This document shows, in pieces, positions 28,433 through 38,589 of a stretch of 64,000 nucleotides of DNA; the first letter of the stretch is position 1, and each line of letters begins with the position of its first letter. The notes under the pieces were generated by a model. The model had not been told where the DNA came from. It worked only from the letters and a program-made list of their open reading frames with translations, and searched no databases. Position numbers and translations under genes: made by a program. Origin of the DNA: Daphnia carinata (taxonomy: Eukaryota > Arthropoda > Branchiopoda > Diplostraca > Daphniidae); assembly GCF_022539665.2 (NCBI RefSeq), contig NC_081332.1:7807636-7871635 (forward strand), read 5' to 3'.

Positions 28433-31246
28433 CTACATTTCGTCCCTGTAACGAATCGGTTTTCTCCGATTTCGCTGAGGGCGTCGGGTGACTTCTTGAT
28501 GCAATAACGCTGCTGTCACATCATCTTTGGGCTCTACTTGTTGAAGGTCGGAATCACTATCAGCGTATATAGGAGTATTTTCGGAAAGTGGCATTGGATG
28601 CTGAGCATCACTCGTCACATCGCAATTGCCACTCGAGGTTAATCGTCCTTCGAACGACAGATGAGACGGGCCGATCACATTGTCTTCTCGCACAAGTTGA
28701 TGATTTGCCGAATAAGTGTCTGATATCACTTCTGATACGGCTTCGGACTCGGTGTTTTGTTGCCTTGTGGTTTCGACATCGGGCTCGTGTTCACGCACAT
28801 TAGTTTGAGTCGCAATAGACTTTCGGAATCGGCTCTCGAATTCCAAAGGGGTCTCAAGTGGCGGACAATGCTCATGTTTCCACAGCATTGTTTCATACAA
28901 GGGTTTTAATCTATTTACATGCGTACGCTGACATATATATGAATTATCAGCAATGTCTACAGTATTATTTGAATAAACGTTTACTATTCTATAAGGCCCT
29001 TTATATTTCGAAGTAAATTTCTTGCTATCTCCTTCCTTAACTACTCGAATATCCAATAACACCCGATCGCCTATCACATATCGTTTTTCTTTCGCGCGCT
29101 TGTTATATTGTTCCCTTTGGCGCTTTCTAGCTTTTTCGCTTTCCTCTCTAACTCTTTGAAAACTATAACGCAAACGTTCTGTCAGATTCCCAACATAGTC
29201 AGAAGAAGATTTGAATGTTTTGGGAGATGCATTAAGAAATTCGTTAATAGGAATGTTTGGGTCCCTACCGTGAAGTAAATAATATGGAGTGTCCAATGTC
29301 GAAGAGTGGACCGAGCTACGATACGCAAATAAAACGTCATCTAATATTTCTTCCCAATTGGCATGCTCGCCGTCTTTTAATTCTTTTCTTAACATAGACG
29401 TTAAAGTTCGATTGAACCTTTCCGTCTCCCCATTACTAGCAGGGTTATAAGCGGTGGTTAACCTCTGATCGATCTTCAATTTTTTACAAAAATAGCGAAA
29501 TAACTTGGACGTGAAATTTGTCCCACGATCAGAAGTAATTGCCTTAGGCATACCATGTCTAACAATAACAGTTTTATATACACATTCTGCTGTTGTCTGA
29601 GCAGTTTGATCTTTTAAAGCAACAGCCTCAACCCAACGGCTAATATAATCTGTAATAACTAAAATGTAACTATTTCCATTGGGCGAAACTGGTGTAATAG
29701 GACCCAGAAAGTCCATTCCAATTACATCAAAAGGAGCCTTCGCAATTTCGTGCGGATGCAAAAGTGCTCGATAGGGTGAAGCAGTGTTGGCTATGCAAAC
29801 TTCACAAGCCCGGCAATATTCTTTAACATCGCCTCTCATGTTGGGCCAATAATAATTATTTTTGACTTTCATATAGGTCTTATAAAATGCCAAATGTCCA
29901 CCCATCGGTGCGTCGTGTAATTCTTTAAGCACTAGGTGGCGTAGGGATAATGGCAAAACAAATTGATGATGGGTGTCGTTTCTTTTATTACTCTGAGATG
30001 GCAGTTCCCGTCTATAAAGTATTCCTTCAATTACCTCAAAATATTCAATTTCCTTTACCCACTCGGGTTTGGACAATTTAAAAATTTCATCCAGCTCTCC
30101 TTCTTCTAGATAATTCTTGATGGCTATACAGAGGTCGTCCTCCTGTTGTTTTTCGCAGATCAATTTAATATCCTTCCCAGTTTGAATGCTAGCTATTTTT
30201 AATCTAGACAAACAGTCCGCGTTCTGGTGAACACGGCCTGGCCTATATTTTAATTCATAATTTGTTGCAGCCAATAAAATGGCCCACCTCCCTAACCTTC
30301 CATTATTATCCTTCTGATTTTTAAGCCACTGCAAAGGACGATGGTCACTAATTATCTCAAAGGGTTTATCCAAGAGATAGTGACGGAAATGTTTAATGGC
30401 ATCCACGACTGCCAGAGCTTCTTTTTCGGTTGTACTATACTTCATTTCCGCCTTGGTTAACTGCCTACTGGAGTACGCTATCGGGTGCTCTTGGCCGTTT
30501 TGAATTTGAGATAAAACGGCTCCAATACCATAGTCGCACGCGTCGGTGAAAAGAATAAATTTTTCGTTAAAATTTGGATATGCGAGGACCGGCGGTGTGA
30601 CTAGAGATGTGCGCAATTCTTCAAAGGCGACTTGTTCTTCGTCTCCCCAGGTAAAAGGTCTTTTACTAATATCTTTGTGAGTTAACCTAGTCAGAGGTTT
30701 TGCCATTGAACCAAAGTTGGGAATAAATCTCCTATAATAACCTGCTAAGCCTAGAAATGACCTCACCTCATCGGCAGAAGTAGGCGTTTTGTAATTTAAT
30801 ATTTTGTCGATATTTCCAGGATCAGGTTTAATTCCCTCAGTCGAAATGACGTGGCCCAAATAATTTACAGAACGTTTAACGAATTGACATTTCTTAAGTT
30901 TTAATTTCAAATTGGCATTTTTCAATAAAGTGAAAATTTCGCGAATATCATTTAAATGATTATCAAAGGTATCCGAAAATATTATGACGTTATCCAAATA
31001 AACTAACGCTTTATGTCCCAAAACGTCTTTCAGTACATAATTCATTAATCTTTGAAATGTGGCAGGTGCATTGCACAAGCCAAACGCCATCCTTTTAAAC
31101 TCGTAAAGATTGTTTTCTACTACAAAAGCCGTTTTTTCAATGTCTGGTTCATTCACTTGAATTTGCCAGTAGCCGGAGGCCAAATCGAGGGTCGTAAAAA
31201 ATTTCTTCCCATATAATTTATCTAACGTTTCATCAATCCTTGGCAT
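28433..31246 (-). pseudogene. pol: E4 pol: RT C-terminal part, RNase H, integrase
   Basis: A 937-codon frame. RT retains MAFGLCNAPATFQ and YLGHVIS, but the catalytic box is YLDN (Asn codon 30989-30991), which should abolish polymerisation. RNase H is complete (TDACD, EKEA, SDHRP, NADCLSR). Integrase has the HHCC finger (H...H...CRACEVC) and D, D35E (GMDFLGP, TSDRGTNF, GETERFN). A C-terminal DNA-binding region (RYVIGDRVLLD, YKGPYRIV) and a long Ser/Glu-rich tail ending in basic residues follow. The frame is separated from protease/RT upstream by a one-base frame change near 31270-31277. It ends 172 bp before the accessory gene. Confidence 0.92.
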
Positions 31247-32406
31247 AGGGAATGAATCTTTTTTTGTAATGCTAATTTCCGATAATCAACGCAAAACCTC
31301 ACGTCTCCGCCTTTCTTCTCAACCAAAACCACAGGTGACGCCCATGGAGAATGAGAATATTGTATTACATTTGCGTCCATCATTTCCTGCACTTTATCCT
31401 CCAGTATCTTTCTTTGGTGGTTCGTAACTCGATAGGGTCGTTGCCGGATAGGGCCTCTTCCTAGGGTATCGATCGTATGCTTAATGAGATTAGTGCTCCC
31501 TAATTCCGAGTCTTTTGTTGCGAACAAGTCATGAAAGTCATTTAATAAACTTGAGAGCGGAGCTTGAAATTCAGCGTCGACTTCCGAAATTAAAGCTAGC
31601 TCACGTTTTTGTGTAGGCTTTTCCTCTGGTTGACATAAGGCAATCTTACCAATTACGTTATGAATTACTTCGATTTGGCCTAAGGTTGTATTCCTAGGAA
31701 GTATGACTTGACTTAACGAATGATTTTCGACCATAATTTGATATTTCCCATCTCCCGATACAGTTCCAACAAATTCTTCAATAAAAATACCGGCCGGCAA
31801 ATCCTCTGCTGGGGTAAAAATAAATGTGCTATTAGGGGGGACATACGGAAATGAACCTGTCATTTGCGCTGCGATTACGAGCGCCGTCTGACGAAATAGC
31901 GTCGTCTTTTTGACCGTCGTGATTGCCATGTCTGGTACCCTAGGGATGGCTGATCCCTGCTCATCCCTGGCTAAGTAAATACGTTTGGCTTCTCCGTCAA
32001 GCCGAAACCCGTGTTTCTGGATTGCATCCCATCCAAGGATACAGTCTTCAGAAACACCATTTGTAACAATGAACTCTTGCCGTAAAACGGACTCTCCGTA
32101 ACGTACGGGCAATGTAACTTTACCCAGCGTATGCAACTTGTTATCTCCCACATCGTATAAATCGAAATCAAGCTGACTGCAGGTTACTTGATTTCTCGAG
32201 GGAAGCTTTTGAAATATCTTCTCGTGAATTATGCTTCTAGACGCGCCTGTGTCAAATAATGCCTGTAAAGGGATCTGAAAAATTTGTAATGGAATTCTGG
32301 GGGTCGATTCGTTTATTATTGTTGTTAATTTCGCAACTTGTCGGGATTTCAACTGAGGTACCCTATCAACTGACCCGAAGTTACAGTTGATACTTATTGG
32401 TTTCCC
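31222..32406 (-). pseudogene. pol: E4 protease and RT N-terminal part
   Basis: The frame opens at the GGGAAAC site (32406) in the -1 phase relative to gag and has no ATG of its own, as expected for a frameshift product. Retropepsin motifs are FDTGAS and CILGWD (about residues 50-125). RT begins around residue 280, and the frame runs to CVDYRKL, after which a one-base change (about 31275) puts the remaining RT in the frame ending at 28433. The last ~17 codons here are out-of-frame sequence. Confidence 0.88.
32341..32406 (-). promoter_or_regulatory. Programmed -1 ribosomal frameshift signal, E4 gag-pol
   Basis: On the minus strand the gag frame reads xxG GGA AAC, a canonical X-XXY-YYZ heptamer (32400-32406), 3 nt before the gag TAA. 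A 7-nt spacer follows, then a perfect 9-bp stem TATCAACTG/CAGTTGATA (32384-32392 with 32364-32372) around an 11-nt loop. Loop bases TCGGG can pair with CCCGA 18 nt past the stem (32374-32378 with 32341-32345), which would make an H-type pseudoknot. The -1 frame is exactly the protease frame. Spacing and phase match established -1 frameshift signals. Confidence 0.85.
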
Positions 32407-33635
32407 TGATGCTGAGGGGGACCTGGAATATTAGGCCTACTGGCCCTATACTTGGGGCAATTGTTCGATTTATGGCCGATCTCACGGCAAGAATAGCAAA
32501 TTGGGGGCTGTGCTTGTTCCAACATATACCGTTGAAATTTACGGCACTCCGATTGTGTGTGACCCCGAAACCCACAATAGTTGCAAGTTATTACATTCTC
32601 AATAGGCCCATTGTTCGGATTATGACTAGATCTTGGCGAAGATGGCATATAATTTGTAGGCCTATTTTGGTTCTTATCCCCTTGATACGGGTGGGTGTTA
32701 CTATTGGGGAAAGGTGGAGGGTTTGTCTTCCAGTTCCTTTCCCGATTGCCGTTGCCTGTTTGAAATGAGACCCTTTTTTTATATGGGACACCCGCCGAAG
32801 AAGAAACTTTATCCTTCTTATTAATTTGGAGTTGTTTGACCGCCTGACTGAGCTCGCGCAGCGCATCTTTAATTTCATCCTTCTCCGATTTCGGAGTGTC
32901 TACGATCTTGTTCCCTTGACGTATATTTGCGACGGCCTGATTGACCATTGCTTTCTGGTCGATTAACATCTGCTTAATCTCATGCAATTCTGTATTTTCT
33001 GCACCTTTCGACTCGTCGATCGCCCTAACAAACTCATGTTTTTCACGGTCAGATTCGAGTGCTTCCAAGCGAACAGTATAAACGCGTGTCGCTGCAACCA
33101 GTGCGTTAAAGTCGTCAAATTCTTTGTACTTAACTTTCGCCTGTAACTTGGAATCCAAACCTTCGATAAATTTCTGCATGAGAATAATTGAAAAGGAACG
33201 CTCGATATGGCCTACAGGGTACGCTTTTTTAAAGATTTCCTGAAGACGATGCGCATAATCAATTATTTTTTCTCCCGGTTTCCGTTTAGCCTTATTAAAT
33301 TTCTTAATATACAAGTCAACGTTTTCGTCCCCGTGAAAGTGATCAAGTAAAGCTTCTTTAATAGACGTGTAGTCGTAAGGATGATCTTTGACAATATTTT
33401 GCACTACGGAAAAAGCCTTATCAGTCATTTTTGCTCGCAACATCTGAATAACCTTCTCCTCTGACCATCCTGACCCCTCAACAACGCTTTCAAAGGATTC
33501 GATCCAGGCATCAAAACGAGAAATTGGGCTCCCTGAAAAAGAAGGAAGCAGTTGTAAGCGCGCGAAGGTATGTTGGGTAGTCTGAAGATCGTTCAAGTCG
33601 TTGACCGTGGCTGCACGTGATGAAGAACTAGCCAT
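32394..33635 (-). CDS. gag: E4 gag: capsid and nucleocapsid
   Basis: The start is taken at the ATG 33633-33635 (MASSSSRAAT), since the same open frame farther upstream overlaps another ORF and has no gag character. The 413-residue protein has a capsid-type helical domain (residues ~25-225: FSGSPISRFDAWIESFE, KPGEKIIDYAHRLQEIF), a charged coiled coil (~230-290) and two zinc knuckles near the end (CNYCGFRGHTQSEC and CYSCREIGHKSNNC). It forms particles and binds RNA. It is unbroken and ends at TAA 32394-32396 directly after the frameshift site. Confidence 0.92.
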   Translation of the reverse strand: MASSSSRAATVNDLNDLQTTQHTFARLQLLPSFSGSPISRFDAWIESFESVVEGSGWSEEKVIQMLRAKMTDKAFSVVQNIVKDHPYDYTSIKEALLDHFHGDENVDLYIKKFNKAKRKPGEKIIDYAHRLQEIFKKAYPVGHIERSFSIILMQKFIEGLDSKLQAKVKYKEFDDFNALVAATRVYTVRLEALESDREKHEFVRAIDESKGAENTELHEIKQMLIDQKAMVNQAVANIRQGNKIVDTPKSEKDEIKDALRELSQAVKQLQINKKDKVSSSAGVPYKKRVSFQTGNGNRERNWKTNPPPFPNSNTHPYQGDKNQNRPTNYMPSSPRSSHNPNNGPIENVITCNYCGFRGHTQSECRKFQRYMLEQAQPPICYSCREIGHKSNNCPKYRASRPNIPGPPQHQGNQ

Positions 33636-33658
33636 GTTTGGATTAAATGAAGGGAAAT

Positions 33659-34093
33659 TTATTGTTCTTCGTTGTGGATTCGGAGGGAGTTCTGGAATGC
33701 CACTCGAAATTGCCTGATGCCCTCTGGTATCTCTTCCGGTCGTCTGGAGGGTTCGATGTGAGGAACGATTCGATTGATTGATCGTCTGCAACGTTGGCGT
33801 CTGCTGTGTGTCCGCCGTTCTTGCGAGGTTGTTTCCGACAGCGGCGATGTGTGTTGGGCCGGTGTGGCTTGTAGTTGGGTAATGTTCGTTTGTATGCACA
33901 ACAGCGCTTGTTTCAATCGTATTTCCGTTTGCGTGATTAATGGTTTGATGTCGTTGGCCTCCTGTGCGTTGACTGGGTTGTTGGCTTCCGGAAAATTGTT
34001 CAGTTTGTCCAAGAGAAGTTGAATTTCTGGTTGCAGCACCTCAAAATTGTTGATTTGGTGTAGTTTTTCCAGGTACGATGCTAGGTTGTTCAC
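33659..34093 (-). pseudogene. E4 upstream ORF region, 3' segment
   Basis: This frame begins with a Leu/Asn-rich helical segment (SYLEKLHQINNFEV) and ends in a basic region (SRRQRCRRS), stopping 24 bp before the gag ATG. It appears to continue the 34041-34691 frame after a one-base frame change near 34100. The function is unknown; together these frames form an extra product before gag. Confidence 0.5.
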
Positions 34094-34691
34094 TTCCTTC
34101 AGGAATGCTCGTTGTGAATGCCAGTAAGGTTTCCTCCAGATGAATTGATGTGTCGCTCACTACGGTGATTATCTCTACGTATCTGCCGTCCTCGTCGGTG
34201 GTTTCGATATCTTTTCTCGGGACGAACCCGAAAATTCTTCCCGCTCTCGTTGGTGTGATCTCTTGCAGGTCGATGAGATTGTAGATTTGACCGTGAAGAC
34301 AAGTTAAAACCTGTCTCGCGTGCCGGGTGAAAATCTCCTTGAGCTCCGTCACAACCTCCCCTGTCTGCTTCTTCGTCTTCTTCGGTATCAGTCCACTGAC
34401 TTTCACTTCCAGAATGGATGTCAGGTACTTCAGGAGAATTCTCGGTTGTTTCCAATTCGTCTGCGTTGGCTGTTCCACGTGGTAATTCCTCTGGACGTCG
34501 AACATCAACTGGACAAGGTGATCCCAGATTTTTGGGTCGCTTGACTGAAAATCCTTTTCCCTCTCCTTGAGGCTTTGGAGGGTTATTAATAGGAACGGCA
34601 GCTGGCTTTTCGGTGACTGAAAGATGTTGTTTTCGTTCTTTTTTACTTCTTGCAGAAGATGCTTGAGACTCACGTTGAGCTGTTCTTCCAT
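34041..34691 (-). CDS. E4 upstream ORF region, middle segment (216 aa)
   Basis: A helical, well-mixed composition (KIWDHLVQLMFDVQRNYHVEQ, VVTELKEIFTRHARQVL, EITPTRAGRIFGFVP) argues that this is truly coding. It overlaps the 362-codon frame over about 590 bp in another phase. Whether it starts at its own ATG or is reached by frame change from the first ORF cannot be decided here. No family was recognised. Confidence 0.55.
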   Translation of the reverse strand: MEEQLNVSLKHLLQEVKKNENNIFQSPKSQLPFLLITLQSLKEREKDFQSSDPKIWDHLVQLMFDVQRNYHVEQPTQTNWKQPRILLKYLTSILEVKVSGLIPKKTKKQTGEVVTELKEIFTRHARQVLTCLHGQIYNLIDLQEITPTRAGRIFGFVPRKDIETTDEDGRYVEIITVVSDTSIHLEETLLAFTTSIPEGSEQPSIVPGKTTPNQQF

Positions 34692-35187
34692 TGGCTGCTC
34701 TCTTTTCCGAAAAGAAATTCGAAACGGCGATCGAGAAAAATTTGGTGGGAGAAGTTTGCTGGGAAACGGACCTTCGTTTTGGCGAAAGATGTCCTACAAT
34801 TCTGTCTAAAAGGGAGGGTGACTTCCTAATAGTCGAGGTTTTCTCTGTGCGCTGGACCTGAGGTTTGCGAGCGTTCGAAATGTCTAGACCAGGTACCGAC
34901 TCGTATGCGGAATTTGATCTTAACTTCCTCTTCTGAGAGCTATCAGGAATCGCCCTTGGTTTTAAAACAGGGGAAGCGGACTTTTTAATAGCGTTTGGTT
35001 TCCTATCGGAAGTCTTACACCCCGTAAACTTATCAGCAACGGCAGACTTAGCAGTGGGTAATGCTTCAAAATTGATAGCTCTCGCTACAGATTCGTCAAT
35101 ACGTGTAGTGGCCTCAACAGAAATGTTAGTAGCGGCAACAGGCGTTCGAGAAAGTTTAGGCCTACTGTGGAAAATATTATCAGTCAT
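34099..35187 (-). CDS. E4 first ORF, basic disordered protein (up to 362 aa)
   Basis: It starts at the first ATG after the primer site (35185-35187), so it is the first ORF of the genomic RNA. It is rich in Ser, Lys, Arg and Pro with several basic patches (SQKRKLRS, SPKRRS, SKKERKQ) and an acidic patch (SESQWTDTEEDEEAD) at about residues 255-275. After that the frame looks like a shadow of the overlapping 216-residue ORF. The function is unknown. Basic disordered leaders before gag could bind RNA or chromatin, which is inference. Confidence 0.55.
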   Translation of the reverse strand: MTDNIFHSRPKLSRTPVAATNISVEATTRIDESVARAINFEALPTAKSAVADKFTGCKTSDRKPNAIKKSASPVLKPRAIPDSSQKRKLRSNSAYESVPGLDISNARKPQVQRTEKTSTIRKSPSLLDRIVGHLSPKRRSVSQQTSPTKFFSIAVSNFFSEKRAANGRTAQRESQASSARSKKERKQHLSVTEKPAAVPINNPPKPQGEGKGFSVKRPKNLGSPCPVDVRRPEELPRGTANADELETTENSPEVPDIHSGSESQWTDTEEDEEADRGGCDGAQGDFHPARETGFNLSSRSNLQSHRPARDHTNESGKNFRVRPEKRYRNHRRGRQIRRDNHRSERHINSSGGNLTGIHNEHS

Positions 35188-35200
35188 TGTGGGTGAGTCC

Positions 35201-35218
35201 GAGAAATCGCTGCCACCA
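35201..35218 (-). other. E4 primer binding site
   Basis: TGGTGGCAGCGATTTCTC begins 3 nt after the end of the 5' LTR on the minus strand. The primer tRNA was not identified. Confidence 0.75.
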
Positions 35219-35221
35219 TTA

Positions 35222-35570
35222 TGTAAAGCATCTTCTCTGTGAGAAGATGTACTTTACGGAATTAAGACAAATTGAAATGAATCGAACTCGGAGGCGATTT
35301 ACCCACACGATGATTTATATTTATCCAAGTAGGGCTAAGCGGTACAGAAGTCAGTTTGGGATAAGACGAAAGGAGTCAGAATAAAGAAAGAGAAGTCGGA
35401 GTGTAATATGATACTGTAGTATAAGCTTACCGCGGTGGCTTTAGCGGAGCACGGGCGAGGATATAAGAGAAGGCGGCGTTAACAGGAGTTCGTCGGCACG
35501 TGGGTAAACAATATGGGTGAACCGAACACTCAGACAAGCACGTGACACAGCTCGATTCACTTGCACAAAT
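35222..35570 (-). repeat. E4 5' LTR, left part (before E5)
   Basis: Matches the first 349 bases of 23806-24499 with about two differences. It contains the same terminal hairpin at 35223-35258. It ends with the E5 target sequence GCACAAAT (35563-35570). Confidence 0.95.
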
Positions 35571-36990
35571 GATTGGCGGAGAAAAAGGCCCAGACGAAAA
35601 AGGCCCAGACGAAAAAGGCCCGCGAAAAAGGCCCAGACGAAAAAGGCCCATACAAGAAAGGCCCACTTTTTTCCAAATTCAAAAGTGGGCCTTTTTCTCC
35701 ATTGGACTGGGCCTTTTTCTCCGTTTAATTTCCATGTTCCCACAAACTTTATATTTATTTTCAAAATATATTTCCAACCTCCTATTCCGTGGAAAGTGGA
35801 ATGTACATAGGTTGCTGAAACCGTTACCTTCTATAAGGTTGTCCGAGATCAAACAATGTTAGCGTATGTACGTTAGTTAATCTTTGATTATTTATTCGTT
35901 AGCAATCTGATTTCGGATTATGTTAGTATTGATATATTGCTAATATCCCGTTAAATAAAGTTCATTTTTCACAATTTTTGTTTATTGAACTACTATCGGC
36001 TTTTTTTAATATAATACAAGAAATTAATGTTTTTCGCACTTAGCCTTGTTCTGTCCACCCTCTTTCATTATTCCCCCAACCCCCAGTCCATCTCCCTTAT
36101 AACTTCCCTTTGTCGATACTTATGCCATAGGTAAAGACCACTGATTCGTTGTGAATAAGGAAACTGAATGAGTTCCGCGGGGCTTTTGTGGTTGCTGGGA
36201 ACAAAAATATATGTTACCACGAAGACTAGTTTATTATTATTAACATTTGATAAATAATGTTTATAGGAATAATAGTACAAACTTGAACTATCGTCTGAGG
36301 CAAGGACCAAAACAAAGACTATTGTAATTCAATATTGATTCTAATACTATTTATTCTTTATACATTTTCCATTCTTTTAACAATTACAAAGAGCCCAATA
36401 AATATATTAAAATCATAACCTACTGCTATAAATGATTTTGTTCGTTCTTCGTGTCCTGTTTTCACCTTTTGTACATTTTCAAGCAGCTACTGATTACCTA
36501 ATTACACATCACATACTACATTGAGATATAAGGAAGCTTTACACTTTACGTTAGCAAAGCTACTAATAATGACAAATCAATTTTCTACTACGACGGATTT
36601 TTTTTTATGAGTCTCTTATTAGTGAAGACACTAAACCTTTTAAATTGAATCTAAGATTTTTTTTCTTCAAATTTTCCACGATCATGGAAGGCATATCAGT
36701 GTATTTTTCTAAAAAACTATCACGACATGGCTGCACATGAAAGAACACAAGTTTAGCTGATCCATCAGTCAGTATCAGTCTTTCATGCGATAAATTTGCC
36801 TTTTTTCTTTAGTTTATTCACTTTATGTTCTTTCTTTTCAGTTTTCTTTTTCTTAATGTTGGCTTTTCTCCTTTTCTGTTGTTATTCCCTTCTCTTTTCC
36901 TTTTCTTCGATTCGTTCAGCGCAATTTTTTTTACTCTCTGATTTGATTTGATCTCGTTCATTAATTGGTTTGGCAAGCAATTCCACATAG
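35571..36990 (+). repeat. E5 left inverted-repeat arm
   Basis: Inverted relative to 38413-39834. Matching landmarks include the GGCCC repeats, GTTCCGCGGGGCTTTTGTGG, TTTTTGTTCCCAGCAACC and GGCAAGCAATTCCACAT. The arms show scattered substitutions and small indels, so they have been diverging since they last matched. Confidence 0.92.
35578..35730. repeat. GAAAAAGGCCC subterminal repeats and hairpin
   Basis: Five GAAAAAGGCCC copies at 13-17-bp spacing and one shorter copy run inward from the end. Two inverted copies (GGGCCTTTTTC) follow, so CCCACTTTT...AAAAGTGGG can fold. The mirror set is at 39690-39830. Such arrays may be transposase binding sites. Confidence 0.88.
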
Positions 36991-37015
36991 AACAAGAAGA
37001 ATGTCTAGCAGCTAA

Positions 37016-38589
37016 CACCTCACACTTAACAGGTATGTGTTAATCTTTACGTTTAAGGAAGACGGGCCAGCTTATTCCATCTATTTTCAGGGAAAAGGCT
37101 GGATTTGTCTGATAGAACAATGAAAACCAAACTTAAAAGGAGTTAGAAAAATTGAAGAAGAAGAAATTAAAAAAGAAAAATAACAAGAAGTGGTCCTGAA
37201 TTGCCCAACTTGCACAAGCCACCGAGGCAGCATCAGTGTCATCAACCTCTGATCCCACAGAGTTTGTCAAAACAGGTATTCCTGAACCAAGACCAACAAG
37301 TACACCGCTAACACCAATTTTCAACAGCGAAGGCTGCCTAGTATTCAGCAAATTTGATTTAGGAGAACTATCTAATCCCTCACCCATTCTGAACAAGAAC
37401 ACTTTAGATTGAAAAGTAGCAACGATAAAAAAAAACTCAAAGCCAAAGTGAAAATCTTGGATGGCCAAGCTGAAGTTGGAATGTGAGAAGTATTGAAGAG
37501 AAACAGGCATGAAAAGGTGCTTTGCAAAGAGCTGAAGGTTTTCAGGTAACCTTTCAATTTGACATACATATTTGTAAGATCTTAAATAATTTTAACCTTT
37601 CTGTATTGCAATAGGTAAAAAACAATGTGGAATGGCTTGCTAAATCTATTATGAAACAAGATGAAATCAAATCAGATAGTAAAAAGAAGTTGGCTGAACG
37701 CATCGAAGAATAGGAAAAGAGAAAGGAATAACAACAGAAAACGAGAAAAGCCAACATTAAGAAAAAGAAAACTGAGAAGAAAGAACATAAACTGAATGAA
37801 CGCCTCACACTTAACAGGTATGTGTTAACATTTACATTTAAGGAAGACCAGCCAGTTTATTCCATTGATTTTCAGAGGAAAAGCTGGAATTGTCTGATAA
37901 GACAACGAAAATCCAATTTAAACGGAAGTTAGAGGGAATGAAGAAGAAATTAAAAAGAAAAAGTAAGAAGAAGAGGTCCTGAATTGCCAAACATGCTCGA
38001 GCCACCAAGGCAGTATCTGTGTCATCAACCTCTGGTCTTTCAGAGTTTGTTCAAACAGAAATTCCTGAACCAAGACTAGCAAGTACACTGGCAACACCAA
38101 TTTTTAACAGTGAAGGCTGCCTAGTTTCCAGCAAATTTGATTTTGGAGAACTATCTAATTCCTCACCCATTCTGAAAAAGACCACTTTATATCCAGAAGT
38201 GGCAACGATTAAAATGAAAGAAAATAAAACTTAAACCAAAAATGAATATCTTGGTAGGCCAAGCTGAATCTGAGAATGCAAGAAGCATTGAAGAGAAACA
38301 GGCATGAAATGGTGCTCTGCAAATAGCTGAAGGTTTTCAGGTAAACTTTCAATTTGACAAAAATATTTGTAAGATCTTCAAAACTTTTAACCTTTCTGTA
38401 TTGCAATAGGTAAAAGACTATGTGGAATTGCTTGCCAAATCAATTAATGAACGAGATCAAATCATAAAGTAACATAAATTGCGCTGAACGAATCGAAGAA
38501 AAGGAAAAGAGAAAGGAATAAAAACAGAAAAAGAGAAAAGCCAACATTAAGAAAAATAAAACTGAAAAGAAAGAACATAAAGTGAATAA
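37016..38589 (+). pseudogene. E5 central duplicated gene fragment with introns
   Basis: A ~787-bp unit (from about 37016) is repeated from about 37803 and runs into the right arm. Both copies have matching splice-like signals: ACAGGTATGT...TTTTCAG and TTTTCAGGTAA...GCAATAG. Exon-like parts encode a basic Lys-rich coiled segment and a Ser/Pro-rich segment (SSTSGLSEFVQTEIPEPRL), read in part at 38019-38234, with stops and differences between the copies. It resembles the broken middle of a spliced protein gene, perhaps transposase. No catalytic motif was seen. Confidence 0.5.

Noticed and set aside
35427-35862. Phe/Leu-Gly and Lys-Arg-Pro repeat proteins near the E5 ends
   Set aside because: These are translations of the GAAAAAGGCCC array in several frames and appear at both ends in opposite orientation.
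36818-38406. Short Phe/Leu-rich minus-strand frames in E5
   Set aside because: They complement A-rich, Lys-rich sequence in the arms and centre, and are interrupted differently in each copy.
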